From positions 1,426,001-1,490,000 of the forward strand of contig NW_026570228.1 of assembly GCF_019649055.1 (NCBI RefSeq): DNA of 64,000 bases. The letters are read 5' to 3'. A program made the translations under genes and the position numbers. This DNA is from Paramacrobiotus metropolitanus (taxonomy: Eukaryota > Tardigrada > Eutardigrada > Parachela > Macrobiotidae). The notes under the pieces are model-generated. The model saw only the letters and a list, made by a program, of their open reading frames with translations, was not told where the DNA came from and did not search any database. Shown in pieces: positions 47,701 through 56,635 of this stretch (the stretch's first letter is position 1; each line of letters begins with the position of its first letter).

Positions 47701-48530
47701 CGTTAACATACGCAATGGTGGCAGCGATACAGGCAGCGGCCCAGGTGAGGCCAGTAGCCCAGAATGTGGCTCCCCAGAATATAGCCCAGCCGCCACCTCA
47801 GAATATGCCTCCGAATATGGGGTTACCACAACAAGGAGGGGGTAACGGAAACTTCGGCGGAAACGGATACGGAAATGGAAACTGGAATGGAGGTCAGGGG
47901 AACTTCCAGAACCAGGGACGAGGTCAAGGTCAAGGAAACTTCAGAGGGAATCAACAGCAGAATCAAGGATCACGAACAGAGTTCAAGTTCCAGATGATTG
48001 ATGGATGGGTGGCGAACAACGTGCAGATGTGCCAGTACTGTATGTACGGCAACCATCAGACACAGGGGTGCAAGTTCGCCAATACACCACCAGAACAGAA
48101 CCCGAATCTGTTTGCCTTTAACGAGTGGCAACGCCTCCGAGCTATAGGTGGCTGGCGCCCAGCGGTCGCAAACGGATATGACCTCATCACCCAATGGTAC
48201 CAACATAAGGCAAACTTCCAAAACCAACAAGGGAATGGAAACGGGAACTACGGAAATGGAAATGGCGGTGGCCAGAATGGCGGCTTCGGCCGTGGAGGCT
48301 TCGGCCGCGGCGGCTTCAGAGGAAGAAACAGAGGCTTCGGCCGCGGAAACTTCAGAGGAGGCCAGAACAATGGCGGCGGCCAAGGAAACTACCAACAGGG
48401 TGGCGGCCAATATAATAACGGTGGCGGACAGAATCCTAACCCGGCAAATAATATCGGACAACAACAAGCAAATGTGCAAGGCGTACAACAAGGTGGGGCG
48501 CCGGTTCAGGGAAACGGGCAAGATCAGTAG
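44739..48530 (+). CDS. Gag-like polyprotein, 1263 aa
   Basis: First ATG at 44739; the frame is open further up from 44694 without an ATG. Order: acidic Ser-rich N-terminus, a long coiled coil (about residues 235-640, heptad-rich in Glu/Lys/Leu), a disordered basic segment, a retrotransposon-gag domain at about 770-930 (GPAKTWFEGE, EWMAKFKDEYGD, YQAIMKYKAK, GFLIEGC), a Gln/Asn/Gly-rich region, a CCHC zinc knuckle (C-x2-C-x4-H-x4-C, near residue 1098) and a Gly/Asn/Arg-rich tail. Such a coiled coil and length are far beyond usual gypsy Gag (about 300-500 aa). It would form the particle and bind genomic RNA. Ends with TAG inside the frameshift hairpin at 48522-48551. Many AAAGGTCA copies, read as KVT, ERS, KGH, VTF or DDL depending on frame and strand. 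Confidence 0.8.
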   Translation: MDKDKEEPTSTSSQGSRSSRGSQQSVIDPYKKEYKSLARPVGHDRQTRAAVTFARKDSKGSDSTYQVALGATQNEESSSGDGKETLVPVAGDNPMNQTKVTGEEKSTERRAEAVAASQLDATTSGTNEQDKNVNLAQVEDGNIKVTEENLAELGLDDLSLDDKTAGDDLWATPMVSDESNESYFTDDEATMNMSFQTAMKEADRAEGMIPFKDIPEHLIERTKTGKVISVRPPSPNSPTSTLRRRVSELENELEVNERQADKRKQEYRERLTTLEARLFDLEQQQGDLQSAADGWKVKYERQKELADEYLKMADDREMEGHLAVSDLNESMSEESAERSRHLAELKDECDSLKLKVTEAEAKRDEYAAKLVDATQRLLTNTNEVFKLRNELKLRDENIGTLQKESQDHQRRADDAVKVAKDLRELTATEGVRLKNEIKQVMEENKSLKEDVQKVTEENTELKKTAKTIAEQGMRWEHEAHLLDEKVTVLELKDKEWQQSVHQKTQEIIKLNTELIDMTQTVMTREDEVTQTKNQLKAAVEEYTKLERDVTQLAEHIKKVENDTEKVIQEKTFQLHQHMLKVKEENQNLKTEKEEVQLKVRRLEDENKALVMSNKHKDEQLLQYGVRTSTVESPPPSYSKAHETGTGKNFHFDMPLRTGTGRGSVKNEKDGEKVKDDKEPPSETYSHSNRGDPTQFHPHIETKIFIDERKQDRPSSRQERPRKSRYGKAKRNNDDDDSDSSTAEDNDATQRLVNALQSMGRKTTLVTFDGSRDAVNGWTQLVKDTQRTYHLTDDQILIEIASAVKGPAKTWFEGEREIALQEETEYTITEWMAKFKDEYGDRDEEVLGLREAMARKFDLGKESLDQFYQAIMKYKAKRIITEKQAVGFLIEGCRVDGDLYKALRTQQCRTPTEIKDFFRHWSAGEDKYKAPKGQRNQEYVTIRQGQVENVPQQRMAAAPVQQPVEYRREAPAQEVTKEVTFIDSQTGQPLTYAMVAAIQAAAQVRPVAQNVAPQNIAQPPPQNMPPNMGLPQQGGGNGNFGGNGYGNGNWNGGQGNFQNQGRGQGQGNFRGNQQQNQGSRTEFKFQMIDGWVANNVQMCQYCMYGNHQTQGCKFANTPPEQNPNLFAFNEWQRLRAIGGWRPAVANGYDLITQWYQHKANFQNQQGNGNGNYGNGNGGGQNGGFGRGGFGRGGFRGRNRGFGRGNFRGGQNNGGGQGNYQQGGGQYNNGGGQNPNPANNIGQQQANVQGVQQGGAPVQGNGQDQ

Positions 48531-48551
48531 GCACCGGTGAGCCTACTGATC
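48509..48551 (+). promoter_or_regulatory. -1 ribosomal frameshift signal at the gag end
   Basis: Slippery heptamer G GGA AAC (48509-48515) is in the gag reading phase, followed by a 6-nt spacer and a perfect 11-bp stem GATCAGTAGGC / GCCTACTGATC (48522-48532 and 48541-48551) with loop ACCGGTGA. The gag TAG is in the stem. A -1 slip enters the frame that is open to 49352. Same heptamer and geometry as known retroviral gag-pro sites. Confidence 0.8.
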
Positions 48552-49354
48552 GACCCGACCCTAAACCACCGGATAAAAGGGAAAGGTCACCACTGCAGAA
48601 TGGTACTGCAGTGAATGTGACCACTGCGACGGCTATATGGATGCCGTCAGCGAAAAAGCAAAGTGGACCGGCTATATGGATGCCGCAACCACAAGAAACG
48701 GCTAGATGGATGCCGTCACAGCAAAGAGAAACGGCTATATGGATGCCGTCACCGCAAAGAGGAAATGGAACGGTCATAGGGATACCGTCACAAAGTGAAA
48801 GGTCACCGCAGAATGGCACTGCGAGTGGAAACATCCAAGTGGATAAAAGGTCACCGCAGAATGGTACTGCGAGTGGAAGCGCGCAAAGGGACCAAAGGTC
48901 ACCGCAGAAGGGTACTGCGAGTGGAAATTGTCGTGACGGTAGCGCGACACTGCAAAAAGTGCAGCAAAATCAAAGGTCACCGTACTGCAGCGAAGAAGTG
49001 TTAGCGCAACGACGCGCACAACGAAATGCAAAGATTCAACAGGCGCTCCTGAATCAGAAGAAACCGCAGAACGACACTGCGCAAGAGGAAAATGAACAGC
49101 ACGCAAAATTCCGAAAAATTTTGGCAGAAAACGACAAGGCAAATGAGCCAAGGTGCGATTGTTACGGGGAACCAAAGCCAAAGTTTTGGAATTGTTCAGA
49201 AGACGAAGAAGAGAAGCGAATAAGGCAAGAATGGATTAAGCAGAATATCACCGTCATTAGTAAAGATGAAAGGTCACCTTCTGCTGGAAAAGTCCAAGTT
49301 AAAGGTCAAGGAGCGAGTGCGAATGCAAAGGTCACGGCGACAGCGTCGTGTTAA
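48515..49354 (+). CDS. Linker reading frame after gag, low complexity
   Basis: Frame -1 to gag, entered by the frameshift signal; it has no ATG near its start. It encodes short peptide repeats (AIWMPS/RWMPS four to five times; ERSPQNGTASG several times) produced by the nucleotide hairpin repeats, then a Glu/Lys/Gln-rich part. No domain. Ends TAA 49352-49354, where the next frame (again -1) is already open from 49303. No slippery heptamer was found in that overlap. Confidence 0.6.
   Translation, partial: RARSVGTGEPTDRPDPKPPDKRERSPLQNGTAVNVTTATAIWMPSAKKQSGPAIWMPQPQETARWMPSQQRETAIWMPSPQRGNGTVIGIPSQSERSPQNGTASGNIQVDKRSPQNGTASGSAQRDQRSPQKGTASGNCRDGSATLQKVQQNQRSPYCSEEVLAQRRAQRNAKIQQALLNQKKPQNDTAQEENEQHAKFRKILAENDKANEPRCDCYGEPKPKFWNCSEDEEEKRIRQEWIKQNITVISKDERSPSAGKVQVKGQGASANAKVTATASC
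48585..49081 (+). repeat. Two families of small hairpins
   Basis: Family 1, ACGGC-TATATGGAT-GCCGT: 48629-48647, 48698-48716, 48731-48749, a variant around 48669-48685, and 48770-48788 with ACGGT/ACCGT, a compensatory pair change. Family 2, CGCAG-AATGG(T/C)A-CTGCG: 48807-48823, 48855-48871, 48903-48919, 49065-49081, and a longer version CACTGCAG/CTGCAGTG at 48591-48613. The last is nested inside GGTCAC (48585) and GTGACC (48617), so the octamer itself forms an outer stem. Confidence 0.8.
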
Positions 49355-49407
49355 AAGGTCAAGAAACAGACTTGACACTGCGAACAGCGCAGCAAAAGAA
49401 TAAGGAA

Positions 49408-52038
49408 ATGGCACAGAACTCCGACGACTCACTTGTGGACGCAGTAACACTACAACAGAAGGAGAAGTGGCAAAAAGTGGCCTACAGACCGAACGGCAAT
49501 CACGGGATGTGGGTACCCGTGACACCAAAAGCGAAACAGAAAGCGCGAATGTCACAAGAGGATTACTGGGACATGCAACAGTTGCGAACGCAATGTGAAA
49601 GAAAGCGACTAGAAGAGTTGGTTACCGGGAAACCAGCGCAAGGGTCACCGAACCCAGTCCCAGTATTCAATCCAGAGGAATATAAGAAGACATTCGCTGA
49701 CTGGAATCATTCACGTAATGCTCCGCCACAGGATAAACCGCCGAATTACGGAGAAAAAGTCCCCATACAAAAGCTGACAAACGGCGGATTTGTCATGAAG
49801 CGCAACGAAAGGTCACAGGACTTAGCGCAAAATGAACAAAAAGGACGGTCAAATGAGATAGCGCAAACGCAACAGAGTAGCGCAGTTGAAAGGTCACGGG
49901 ACTTATCGGAGGCACTGCAAAAGGATGCCAATGACAAGTCACCAGCCCGAACAGACGGGATGTCTTCGCAAATTGACCCAACGAAAACGAACAATGAAGT
50001 GTCCGCGAAGGTGATCGAATGGATGACCGAAAAGGGATATGACATGGTTACATATGAAAGGTCACCAGATGAGATGAAAGATAGCGAAGAAGACGAATTG
50101 AAGCGAGCTGACCAAATAACAAGTGAAGTCATTGAGAAGCTGAGAGATAAACGAAATGAAAACCGTAAAGAGGAACTGATCCATCAAACGATAAATGAAG
50201 TGACTAAAGGTCACATGGATAGCACAAAAGCAAATGAGCAAGTGCAGAATGTGGAAAAGGTCACCGGTGATAAAATGGCTACAGAGAAGCGAACAAATAA
50301 AGAAAAGCCGCGAAAATATTACGATGTTCGGACTAACGTTCCACATAGGATTGATAAGTTGAGCGAGATATTGAAAGGTCATAGCACTCCAGCAAAAGGA
50401 CAAGTGCTTCCCGATATGGATCCAGGACCAGTATCACTCATCCCTGTGAAATGTAAGATTCATACACTGAAGATTCAAAATGGAAAACTGCCCAAGAGAA
50501 TTGAAGCATACACACACGAAGTGAAAGTGGGAGACATAAAGGTCAACGCAATGCTGGACACCGGCGCTGAGACGTCGCTGATCAGCAAACCGTTTTGCGA
50601 GAAGAATGGACTTCATATGCTCCCATTGCCACCAGATAGACTGGTGAAAATAAACGGAATTAGCGGAACGTCAGGATTCCTAGTGACGCATTACTGCGTA
50701 GCACCAGTGACCTTACGAAAGAAGACAAGCGAACATTCCTTCTACGTCCGACCGAAGTGTGACGACGTACAGGTGTTGCTGGGATTCGACTTCTTGGAAA
50801 AGAAATTTGTACTGATGGATAATGAAGGTGAAGAAGAAAAAGAAGACGACCCAAAACCAGTCGCCAAAGTACAAGTCGGAAAGGTCACCGAACTTGCAAA
50901 ACGGGAAAAGGCTCAAACTGTTAATAAAGCGCTAATCCCAGTACCAGAGGCACCGGGAAACGAAAAGAAAAAGATGACGCGAAAAGAATTGTCACCATCT
51001 GAGCAGTTGCAAGTAATCCAGCAGGAGATCGAAAAGACATTAAATCGGACCTTGCTGACACAGAAGGGAAGAGAAAAGGTCATCCCAGTACCAGAGGCAC
51101 CGGGAATGACAAAAGTGCAGCAGGAAGAAATTATCCCAGTACCAGAGGCACTGGAAACGAAAAATGAAAATGGAAAAGTTGAAAAAGTTATCCCAGTACC
51201 AGAGGCACTGGGAAAGGAAGACGAAAGGTCACCAGCAACTGAGAACTTGGAACGAGAGCGTAATTCGAACCTTTTCGAACCACGATCTGCTACCCAAAAT
51301 GAAAGGCTACCAGATAAAACCAAAGAGGAAGTAACAGAACGTGAATCTCAAAAGGAACCCTTTTTCGAACCACGACCTGCTACCGAAAGGTCACCAACGA
51401 TTGAAGAGATAATTGCCACACAGAAAGAAGCGGCAGTTGCAGCGAAACAATCTCTTGTGCCAGACATGGAGTGGGCAAAGCCTATCCCAGTACCAGAGGC
51501 ACTGGAAATAAAGACGGCTAAAGTGGGGAAGGATAAAAAGAGTGAAAGGTTACGAGTTTTGAAACGAATAGTTGAAGAGGAACAGATGTTTACAAGCGAA
51601 ATCCGCGACAAGGCACTCGAACAATTGAAAGGTCACCGAACAGAAAAAGAACCAGAGGTCATTGAAATATCCTCTGAGGATAAAAGCGTGACTCCAATCG
51701 AATGTGAGGAAGATACCACAGTACAGGAACAGGTTAAACCTGAAGCGAGTCAAAGGACATTAACTCCAGAAGAACGAGCCGGGAGTTGTCACCACGGTTA
51801 CTTTGAGGATCCGTGCAGAGTGCAACCACAATGGGAATGCGCGGAGTGTTGTGAAAATGCCTCTCAAGATGACCCTTCAGAATGGCCAAGATGTAATGCC
51901 GCATTAGCAGACCTTAAAGGTCATGCCCAAAAGAAAGCGAAAAGCATCATGCGGACAAACGAATGTGGAAACCACACATCGAACGGTATCACTGGAATAG
52001 ATATCGAACGTGGTTGTCATGTGTGGAAAGTTTTATAA
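49408..52038 (+). CDS. Protease-containing polyprotein frame
   Basis: Frame open from 49303; first ATG 49408. A retropepsin-like aspartic protease sits at about 50535-50830: AMLDTGAETSLIS (catalytic DTG) and VLLGFDFL (ILG-like flap partner). The N-terminal half and the part after the protease are Glu/Lys-rich and disordered. The latter holds five IPVPEA(L/P) peptide repeats and two FEPR(S/P)AT repeats, each encoded by near-identical DNA. At the C-terminus Cys pairs (CHHGYFEDPC, CAECCENA) may bind zinc. The protease would process the polyproteins. Ends at TAA 52036-52038, overlapping the RT frame by 76 nt, again a -1 relation. Confidence 0.75.
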   Translation: MAQNSDDSLVDAVTLQQKEKWQKVAYRPNGNHGMWVPVTPKAKQKARMSQEDYWDMQQLRTQCERKRLEELVTGKPAQGSPNPVPVFNPEEYKKTFADWNHSRNAPPQDKPPNYGEKVPIQKLTNGGFVMKRNERSQDLAQNEQKGRSNEIAQTQQSSAVERSRDLSEALQKDANDKSPARTDGMSSQIDPTKTNNEVSAKVIEWMTEKGYDMVTYERSPDEMKDSEEDELKRADQITSEVIEKLRDKRNENRKEELIHQTINEVTKGHMDSTKANEQVQNVEKVTGDKMATEKRTNKEKPRKYYDVRTNVPHRIDKLSEILKGHSTPAKGQVLPDMDPGPVSLIPVKCKIHTLKIQNGKLPKRIEAYTHEVKVGDIKVNAMLDTGAETSLISKPFCEKNGLHMLPLPPDRLVKINGISGTSGFLVTHYCVAPVTLRKKTSEHSFYVRPKCDDVQVLLGFDFLEKKFVLMDNEGEEEKEDDPKPVAKVQVGKVTELAKREKAQTVNKALIPVPEAPGNEKKKMTRKELSPSEQLQVIQQEIEKTLNRTLLTQKGREKVIPVPEAPGMTKVQQEEIIPVPEALETKNENGKVEKVIPVPEALGKEDERSPATENLERERNSNLFEPRSATQNERLPDKTKEEVTERESQKEPFFEPRPATERSPTIEEIIATQKEAAVAAKQSLVPDMEWAKPIPVPEALEIKTAKVGKDKKSERLRVLKRIVEEEQMFTSEIRDKALEQLKGHRTEKEPEVIEISSEDKSVTPIECEEDTTVQEQVKPEASQRTLTPEERAGSCHHGYFEDPCRVQPQWECAECCENASQDDPSEWPRCNAALADLKGHAQKKAKSIMRTNECGNHTSNGITGIDIERGCHVWKVL
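50935..51505 (+). repeat. Five copies of a 21-nt hairpin-forming word
   Basis: CCAGTACCAGAGGCACTGG, or the variant with CACCGG, at about 50938, 51085, 51136, 51192 and 51486. In three copies the ends CCAGT/ACTGG pair perfectly around a 9-nt loop. It encodes IPVPEA(L/P)(G/E) each time. Confidence 0.7.
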
Positions 52039-55000
52039 TTGGAAGAGGCAGATGGCTAAACCATTGGTTGCAACGTGTCGAGAAAGGAATCCAAGATCCT
52101 CTCGATCCGGTAGCAACAGAAAGGAGATTTGAACGAGAGATAGAAGAAATGACCGAGGAAGGAGAAATGTGGGAAGAAGCGAGAGTTGATCTTTTCTGGG
52201 ACTTCCGTGTGAACCACATGTATAAAGGTGAAGGGAGAACGATTATTTTCCCGGCAGGACTTGGAACACCTGTCTACGAATCACTTGAAGTGTACTACAA
52301 CGCGTTAAAAGAGGGAAACGAAAAAGCATTCGAGAAATACTGGAAGAAATTCGAGGAAGAAATCCCCAAATTTGACGTAAAAGAGATGCGAGAACTACAG
52401 GTTACCCGGAAAAGAAGGTTACCGGGATTAGTGCAAAAGAAAAAGGTGACCTTTGCACCAGATCCAGATGGAGTGGACTACCCCGAACGAGGCGGTGATA
52501 CATGGTGCATGTATGAAACGATTCCAAATGATGAATGGGTCACCGAAGAGCTGATGGCAAACTGCATCTTTGTTGGTCCTAACCGACCTAAAGGTTACGA
52601 AACAGTTCAACAGGATGAAACCAATAAAGGGACTGTCAAAGAAGCAGAGAAAGAGGAACCAGCTCAAGAGATAGCCGAAGGACAATCGAACGAAACAGAA
52701 GGAAGTTCAAAGTCGGCTTTCGACATTGCGCAGATGTTAACGGACAGAGGAGAAATGTGGAAGAAGTTCAAAGAGGAAGTTGAAAGGATATCGAATGAAC
52801 AGCAAAACCCAGTAACTGAGGCAAAAAACGGGGAAAGGTCACTCGATAACGGTGAGGAATGTCCGCCGGTCGAGTTGACCGAAAAGCCATTAACGAGTCC
52901 CGAAGAAATAAATGAACTGGAAAAGTCAAAATCGGACGAAGAAAGGTCAAACTCCGACCAATCAGAAAGGTCACCAACGAGAATTCGAGTAGTAAGGAGT
53001 CACCCAAGAGTCGCTGCACGAAATGGACGAAAGGCAAAAGAAGGGGACAAACCTCTGCTCAAAAATTCGAAAACGAAAAAACTTAGCGATTCGCGAGAAA
53101 ACGAAAGTGACCTTTCATCGGAAGACGAGGGAGTTGATGAACGCCCACTCGAAAAGGCTGACAAAGGTCAAGCCACTGCACAAGAATATGAGAGCAGTAA
53201 CTCCGACTCCGAGTGGACGAGTTCAAGCGATAACTCAACAACTTCGGAAGATTCAGGTGTAAGTGACCTCTCGGAGCAAGAGGATTTAATGGACTTGGAT
53301 GAGGATGACGAAGTAGATGAAGAAAAAGAAAAGGATATTAAAGTCAGAAGATTGAAAGTGGAAAAAGCTAGAATGTCGAAAGACGTGATTAAAGTCTACA
53401 GTGATCAAAGAATTAAACTGAAACCGTCAAACTGCACACGTGTAAAGGTCAAGATGGGAAAATATGCACCGGCTCAAAACAAGTTGATGTTTACACCGGT
53501 CCCACAAGTGGAAACTGAAGTGCAACCGTTGGCAGGAGTGACGGACCACAGGGGAAAATACTTCGAAATCGTCATCGCGAATCACAGTAGCAAATACCGA
53601 GTCGTGAAGAAAAATCAGCTTCTCGGCTATGTTGAGCCGTATGAACATATGGAGAATGTAAAGGTCAACGCAGGGACAGTAAAGAACGTACTCGAAGACC
53701 CTGAGGTGGACGATACAACGAAAGCTGAACTGAAAAAGATAATCGAAAACTTGAAATTGGGACCTGACCTTACCCAAGAGCAGAAAAACGACGTGTACAA
53801 CGCATTCTGGGAATTCTGGAAAGTCTTACCCACATCAAAGAAACCGTATGGAGATGTAAAAGGGGTCACTCACGTAATTGATACGGGAGATGCGAAACCA
53901 GTTAAATGTAACCCGGCCAGAACGAGTTGGACAGGCCGTGAGTTCATAACGAAGCATATCGAAGAGATGTTAGCACAAGATGTAATTGAACCGTCCGACG
54001 CCGAGTGGAGTTTCCCAGTCGTGCTGGCAGTAAAGAAAAATGGCGACGGAACAATGGGAACAAGATTTTGCGTCAATTACATCATGCTTAACAAGTTAAC
54101 AAGAAAGAACAATTATCCGCTACCGAACCCAGATGAATTGCTTGACGCGTGTGCAGGCAACAAATATTACGGAAAAATGGACTTACAAAGTGGATTCTGG
54201 CAGATCCCAATGGATCCAGCGTCAATCAACAAGACGACCTTTGTAACACAAGATGGAATGTACCGGTTTAAAAGAATGCCATTTGGCGTATGCAATGGAC
54301 CAGCAACGTTTCAATTGTGTATGGATAAAGTACTTTCGAAAGCGAAAAGAAAGGGTTGCGTTTTCGGGTACATTGACGATGTAATCTTTGCCGGAAAGAC
54401 TTGGGCGATCTTCATGCAGAATCTGCGAAATGTCTTAATGAGTCTGGTTGAAGCGGGATTCACGATTAAACCAACCAAGTGCGAATTTGGAATGAGACAA
54501 ATGGGATTTCTGGGTCATATACTCAGCGAGGACGGAATTCGAATGGACCCGGAAAAGGTCACCGCGGTCTCCGAATTCAAACGGCCTCAGACTGAAAGAC
54601 AATTAAGGTCATTCCTTGGACTGGCGAACTATTATCGCAAATTCATAATGGGATACGCACAGAAGACTTCCCACTTATATGAACTGCTGAGACAAGATAA
54701 GCACGTGAAAAAGGACTGGACGGCAGTACATGAAGAAGAGTTCAATAGTTTGAAGAAGTTGTTGTGTGAAGGTCCAGTACTGGCAAAGTTTGACCCCGCG
54801 AAACCGACCGTCATTGAATGCGACGCGAGCAAAGAAGGAATCGGAGCCGTACTGTCACAAGATGGACATCCGATCGCGTACGCCAGTCGTGTCTTACATG
54901 GAGCGGAGAAAAATTACGGTGTAACGGAATGGGAATGTCTGGCAGTTGTGTTCGCTGTCAGGAAATTTAAGCCGTACATTGATTACGCAGAGTTCACCGT

Positions 55001-55706
55001 AAGGACGGATCATCAGGCGCTGACCAATCTGCTAAGGTCAGAGACGAACAAAGTTGGAATGAACCCGCGTTTGACAAGATGGGCAATGGCACTACAAGGT
55101 CACCAGTTTAAAATTGAATATAAACCGGGGAGATATTGCGACAACGCGGACGCGTTATCAAGAGCGCCAATCGAAGGCCCGACGTGTCAAGAAGAGGAAT
55201 TCGATGAGATTCCAAACTTCGAGGATTACAAGAAGGAGTTTGATACGAAGGAACCGGCAATTGAAGTTGGACAGCTGTTCCTGCAGATGGTGGAACAGAG
55301 GGAGAAACGATTAAAGGTCACTTCAGCTACGGCGAATGAGTCGGCTGAAATAGAAGCTAATGTGAATCGTGTAAAAAGTTGGTTGCCCACCGTTAGTGAC
55401 TTAAAGGTCACCGGACTTGAAGCAGAGGCCGAAGTTCATAATGGAAAGGTCACTGGACTTGATAAAGCAGCGGAGAAAGGAGATGACCTTTGGGAAACGG
55501 ACAAAGTTACACAAGCGTTGAACGAGTGTCCAATAAAGTTGCTGAGATTCCCAAAACAGACGAAAAGAGGTACAAACCGCTACCGCGATGCAAGGTCATC
55601 AGAGATTGGAACGAACTCAGTACAGCAACAGTGCGCATCGTTAACCTGCAAGGTGACGAAGAAGAGGAGGATGACTCCAATCTACAATTGCGAAACAAAC
55701 AATTGA
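51963..55706 (+). CDS. Reverse transcriptase-RNase H polyprotein frame
   Basis: ATG 51963. About 600 residues of charged, partly disordered sequence precede the RT. RT motifs: CVNYIMLNKLT region, KMDLQSGFWQI, MPFGVCNGPATF and the catalytic YIDD at about residue 802; thumb/connection with QMGFLGH and FLGLANYYRKF; RNase H of the gypsy type with IECDASKEGIGAVLSQ (about 950), the ECLAV glutamate and TDHQAL aspartate, and DALSR at the end. It would copy the RNA into DNA in the particle. The octamer is sparse in the RT core and dense on either side. Its 3' end overlaps the integrase frame by 217 nt in -1 relation. Confidence 0.85.
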   Translation: MWKPHIERYHWNRYRTWLSCVESFIIGRGRWLNHWLQRVEKGIQDPLDPVATERRFEREIEEMTEEGEMWEEARVDLFWDFRVNHMYKGEGRTIIFPAGLGTPVYESLEVYYNALKEGNEKAFEKYWKKFEEEIPKFDVKEMRELQVTRKRRLPGLVQKKKVTFAPDPDGVDYPERGGDTWCMYETIPNDEWVTEELMANCIFVGPNRPKGYETVQQDETNKGTVKEAEKEEPAQEIAEGQSNETEGSSKSAFDIAQMLTDRGEMWKKFKEEVERISNEQQNPVTEAKNGERSLDNGEECPPVELTEKPLTSPEEINELEKSKSDEERSNSDQSERSPTRIRVVRSHPRVAARNGRKAKEGDKPLLKNSKTKKLSDSRENESDLSSEDEGVDERPLEKADKGQATAQEYESSNSDSEWTSSSDNSTTSEDSGVSDLSEQEDLMDLDEDDEVDEEKEKDIKVRRLKVEKARMSKDVIKVYSDQRIKLKPSNCTRVKVKMGKYAPAQNKLMFTPVPQVETEVQPLAGVTDHRGKYFEIVIANHSSKYRVVKKNQLLGYVEPYEHMENVKVNAGTVKNVLEDPEVDDTTKAELKKIIENLKLGPDLTQEQKNDVYNAFWEFWKVLPTSKKPYGDVKGVTHVIDTGDAKPVKCNPARTSWTGREFITKHIEEMLAQDVIEPSDAEWSFPVVLAVKKNGDGTMGTRFCVNYIMLNKLTRKNNYPLPNPDELLDACAGNKYYGKMDLQSGFWQIPMDPASINKTTFVTQDGMYRFKRMPFGVCNGPATFQLCMDKVLSKAKRKGCVFGYIDDVIFAGKTWAIFMQNLRNVLMSLVEAGFTIKPTKCEFGMRQMGFLGHILSEDGIRMDPEKVTAVSEFKRPQTERQLRSFLGLANYYRKFIMGYAQKTSHLYELLRQDKHVKKDWTAVHEEEFNSLKKLLCEGPVLAKFDPAKPTVIECDASKEGIGAVLSQDGHPIAYASRVLHGAEKNYGVTEWECLAVVFAVRKFKPYIDYAEFTVRTDHQALTNLLRSETNKVGMNPRLTRWAMALQGHQFKIEYKPGRYCDNADALSRAPIEGPTCQEEEFDEIPNFEDYKKEFDTKEPAIEVGQLFLQMVEQREKRLKVTSATANESAEIEANVNRVKSWLPTVSDLKVTGLEAEAEVHNGKVTGLDKAAEKGDDLWETDKVTQALNECPIKLLRFPKQTKRGTNRYRDARSSEIGTNSVQQQCASLTCKVTKKRRMTPIYNCETNN

Positions 55707-56635
55707 AAGATCCCCATCTGGCAATGATCATAGACGAATTGGAACACCTACCAGACGCGGAAACAAGATCGAAATTTGAAGCGCATTACCAGTTATGGAA
55801 TGGTATATTATACCGAGTAAAGGATAAAAATGGAAAACTTGAAAGGTCATATGTTGTTCCGTTGTCCATGCGAAGAGCAATAATCCACGCATTGCACGAC
55901 GAGAAAGCAGCGGGACATTTGGGATTCGAGAAAACATTGTCAGCAATAAGACTCCGATATTACTGGGACAGGATGAGTACAGACGTGAAGAATTACATAC
56001 TCGCCTGTCAAGGATGTCAGTTCCGTAAAACACCGAGGAAATGTCCACCTGGAAAATTGCAAGAGATTAAAGTGGGACATCCGTTCTTCCGAGTATATGC
56101 TGACTTGAAAGGACCTTTGTTACCGACCAAGAAACGTGGATACAAGTACATAGCGGTATTTATCGACCAACTGACGAAATATGTGATTGCGGTACCGATG
56201 AAAACAGCAACGGCTAAAGAATTCGCTAAAGTGTTCGTGAAGCACGTGATATTGGTACACGGAGCACCGCACATCCTGCATACGGATCGCGGACGACACT
56301 TTACAGCTGAAGTATTGGCAAAGGTCACCAATGTGTTTAAGATTAAACACACATTTGGAACGGCGTATCACCCAGAAGGTCAAGGCCAAGTGGAGAGACA
56401 GATGCAGACGATTGCTGACGGCTTGGCGCAATACCTGAAAGCGGGAAATGAAAGAAAATTTAACAAGTACCTCCCATATGTTATTTCAGCGATGAACAGA
56501 GTCGTACACGCCACAACCGGATATTCGGCATATTATATGCTACACGGCAGAGAAATGACAATGCCGGAAGATGTGGTTACAAAACGAATATACCCGATGA
56601 TTACGGAACTCCAGACGAATGGGTGGAGACCATGA
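55490..56635 (+). CDS. Integrase, zinc-binding and catalytic domains
   Basis: No ATG is required if it is entered by frameshift; the first ATG is 55490. HHCC zinc domain at about residues 128-185 (HALHDEKAAGH ... CQGC). Catalytic core with Asp205, Asp266 and Glu302; the last two are 35 residues apart (D,D35E). It would insert the cDNA into the host genome. The frame ends TGA 56633-56635 before the C-terminal integrase domain, which continues in the next frame. Because a single domain family is split here, a one-base loss (in the genome or the assembly) is likely around 56560-56600. Confidence 0.8.
   Translation: MGNGQSYTSVERVSNKVAEIPKTDEKRYKPLPRCKVIRDWNELSTATVRIVNLQGDEEEEDDSNLQLRNKQLKDPHLAMIIDELEHLPDAETRSKFEAHYQLWNGILYRVKDKNGKLERSYVVPLSMRRAIIHALHDEKAAGHLGFEKTLSAIRLRYYWDRMSTDVKNYILACQGCQFRKTPRKCPPGKLQEIKVGHPFFRVYADLKGPLLPTKKRGYKYIAVFIDQLTKYVIAVPMKTATAKEFAKVFVKHVILVHGAPHILHTDRGRHFTAEVLAKVTNVFKIKHTFGTAYHPEGQGQVERQMQTIADGLAQYLKAGNERKFNKYLPYVISAMNRVVHATTGYSAYYMLHGREMTMPEDVVTKRIYPMITELQTNGWRP

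Noticed and set aside
49300-49360. Second canonical slippery site between linker and protease frames
   Set aside because: No X XXY YYZ heptamer in the linker frame within the overlap; only the -1 relation is seen.
44933-53037. Minus-strand open frames inside the retroelement
   Set aside because: They mirror the plus-strand codon bias and the octamer repeats, and show no domains.
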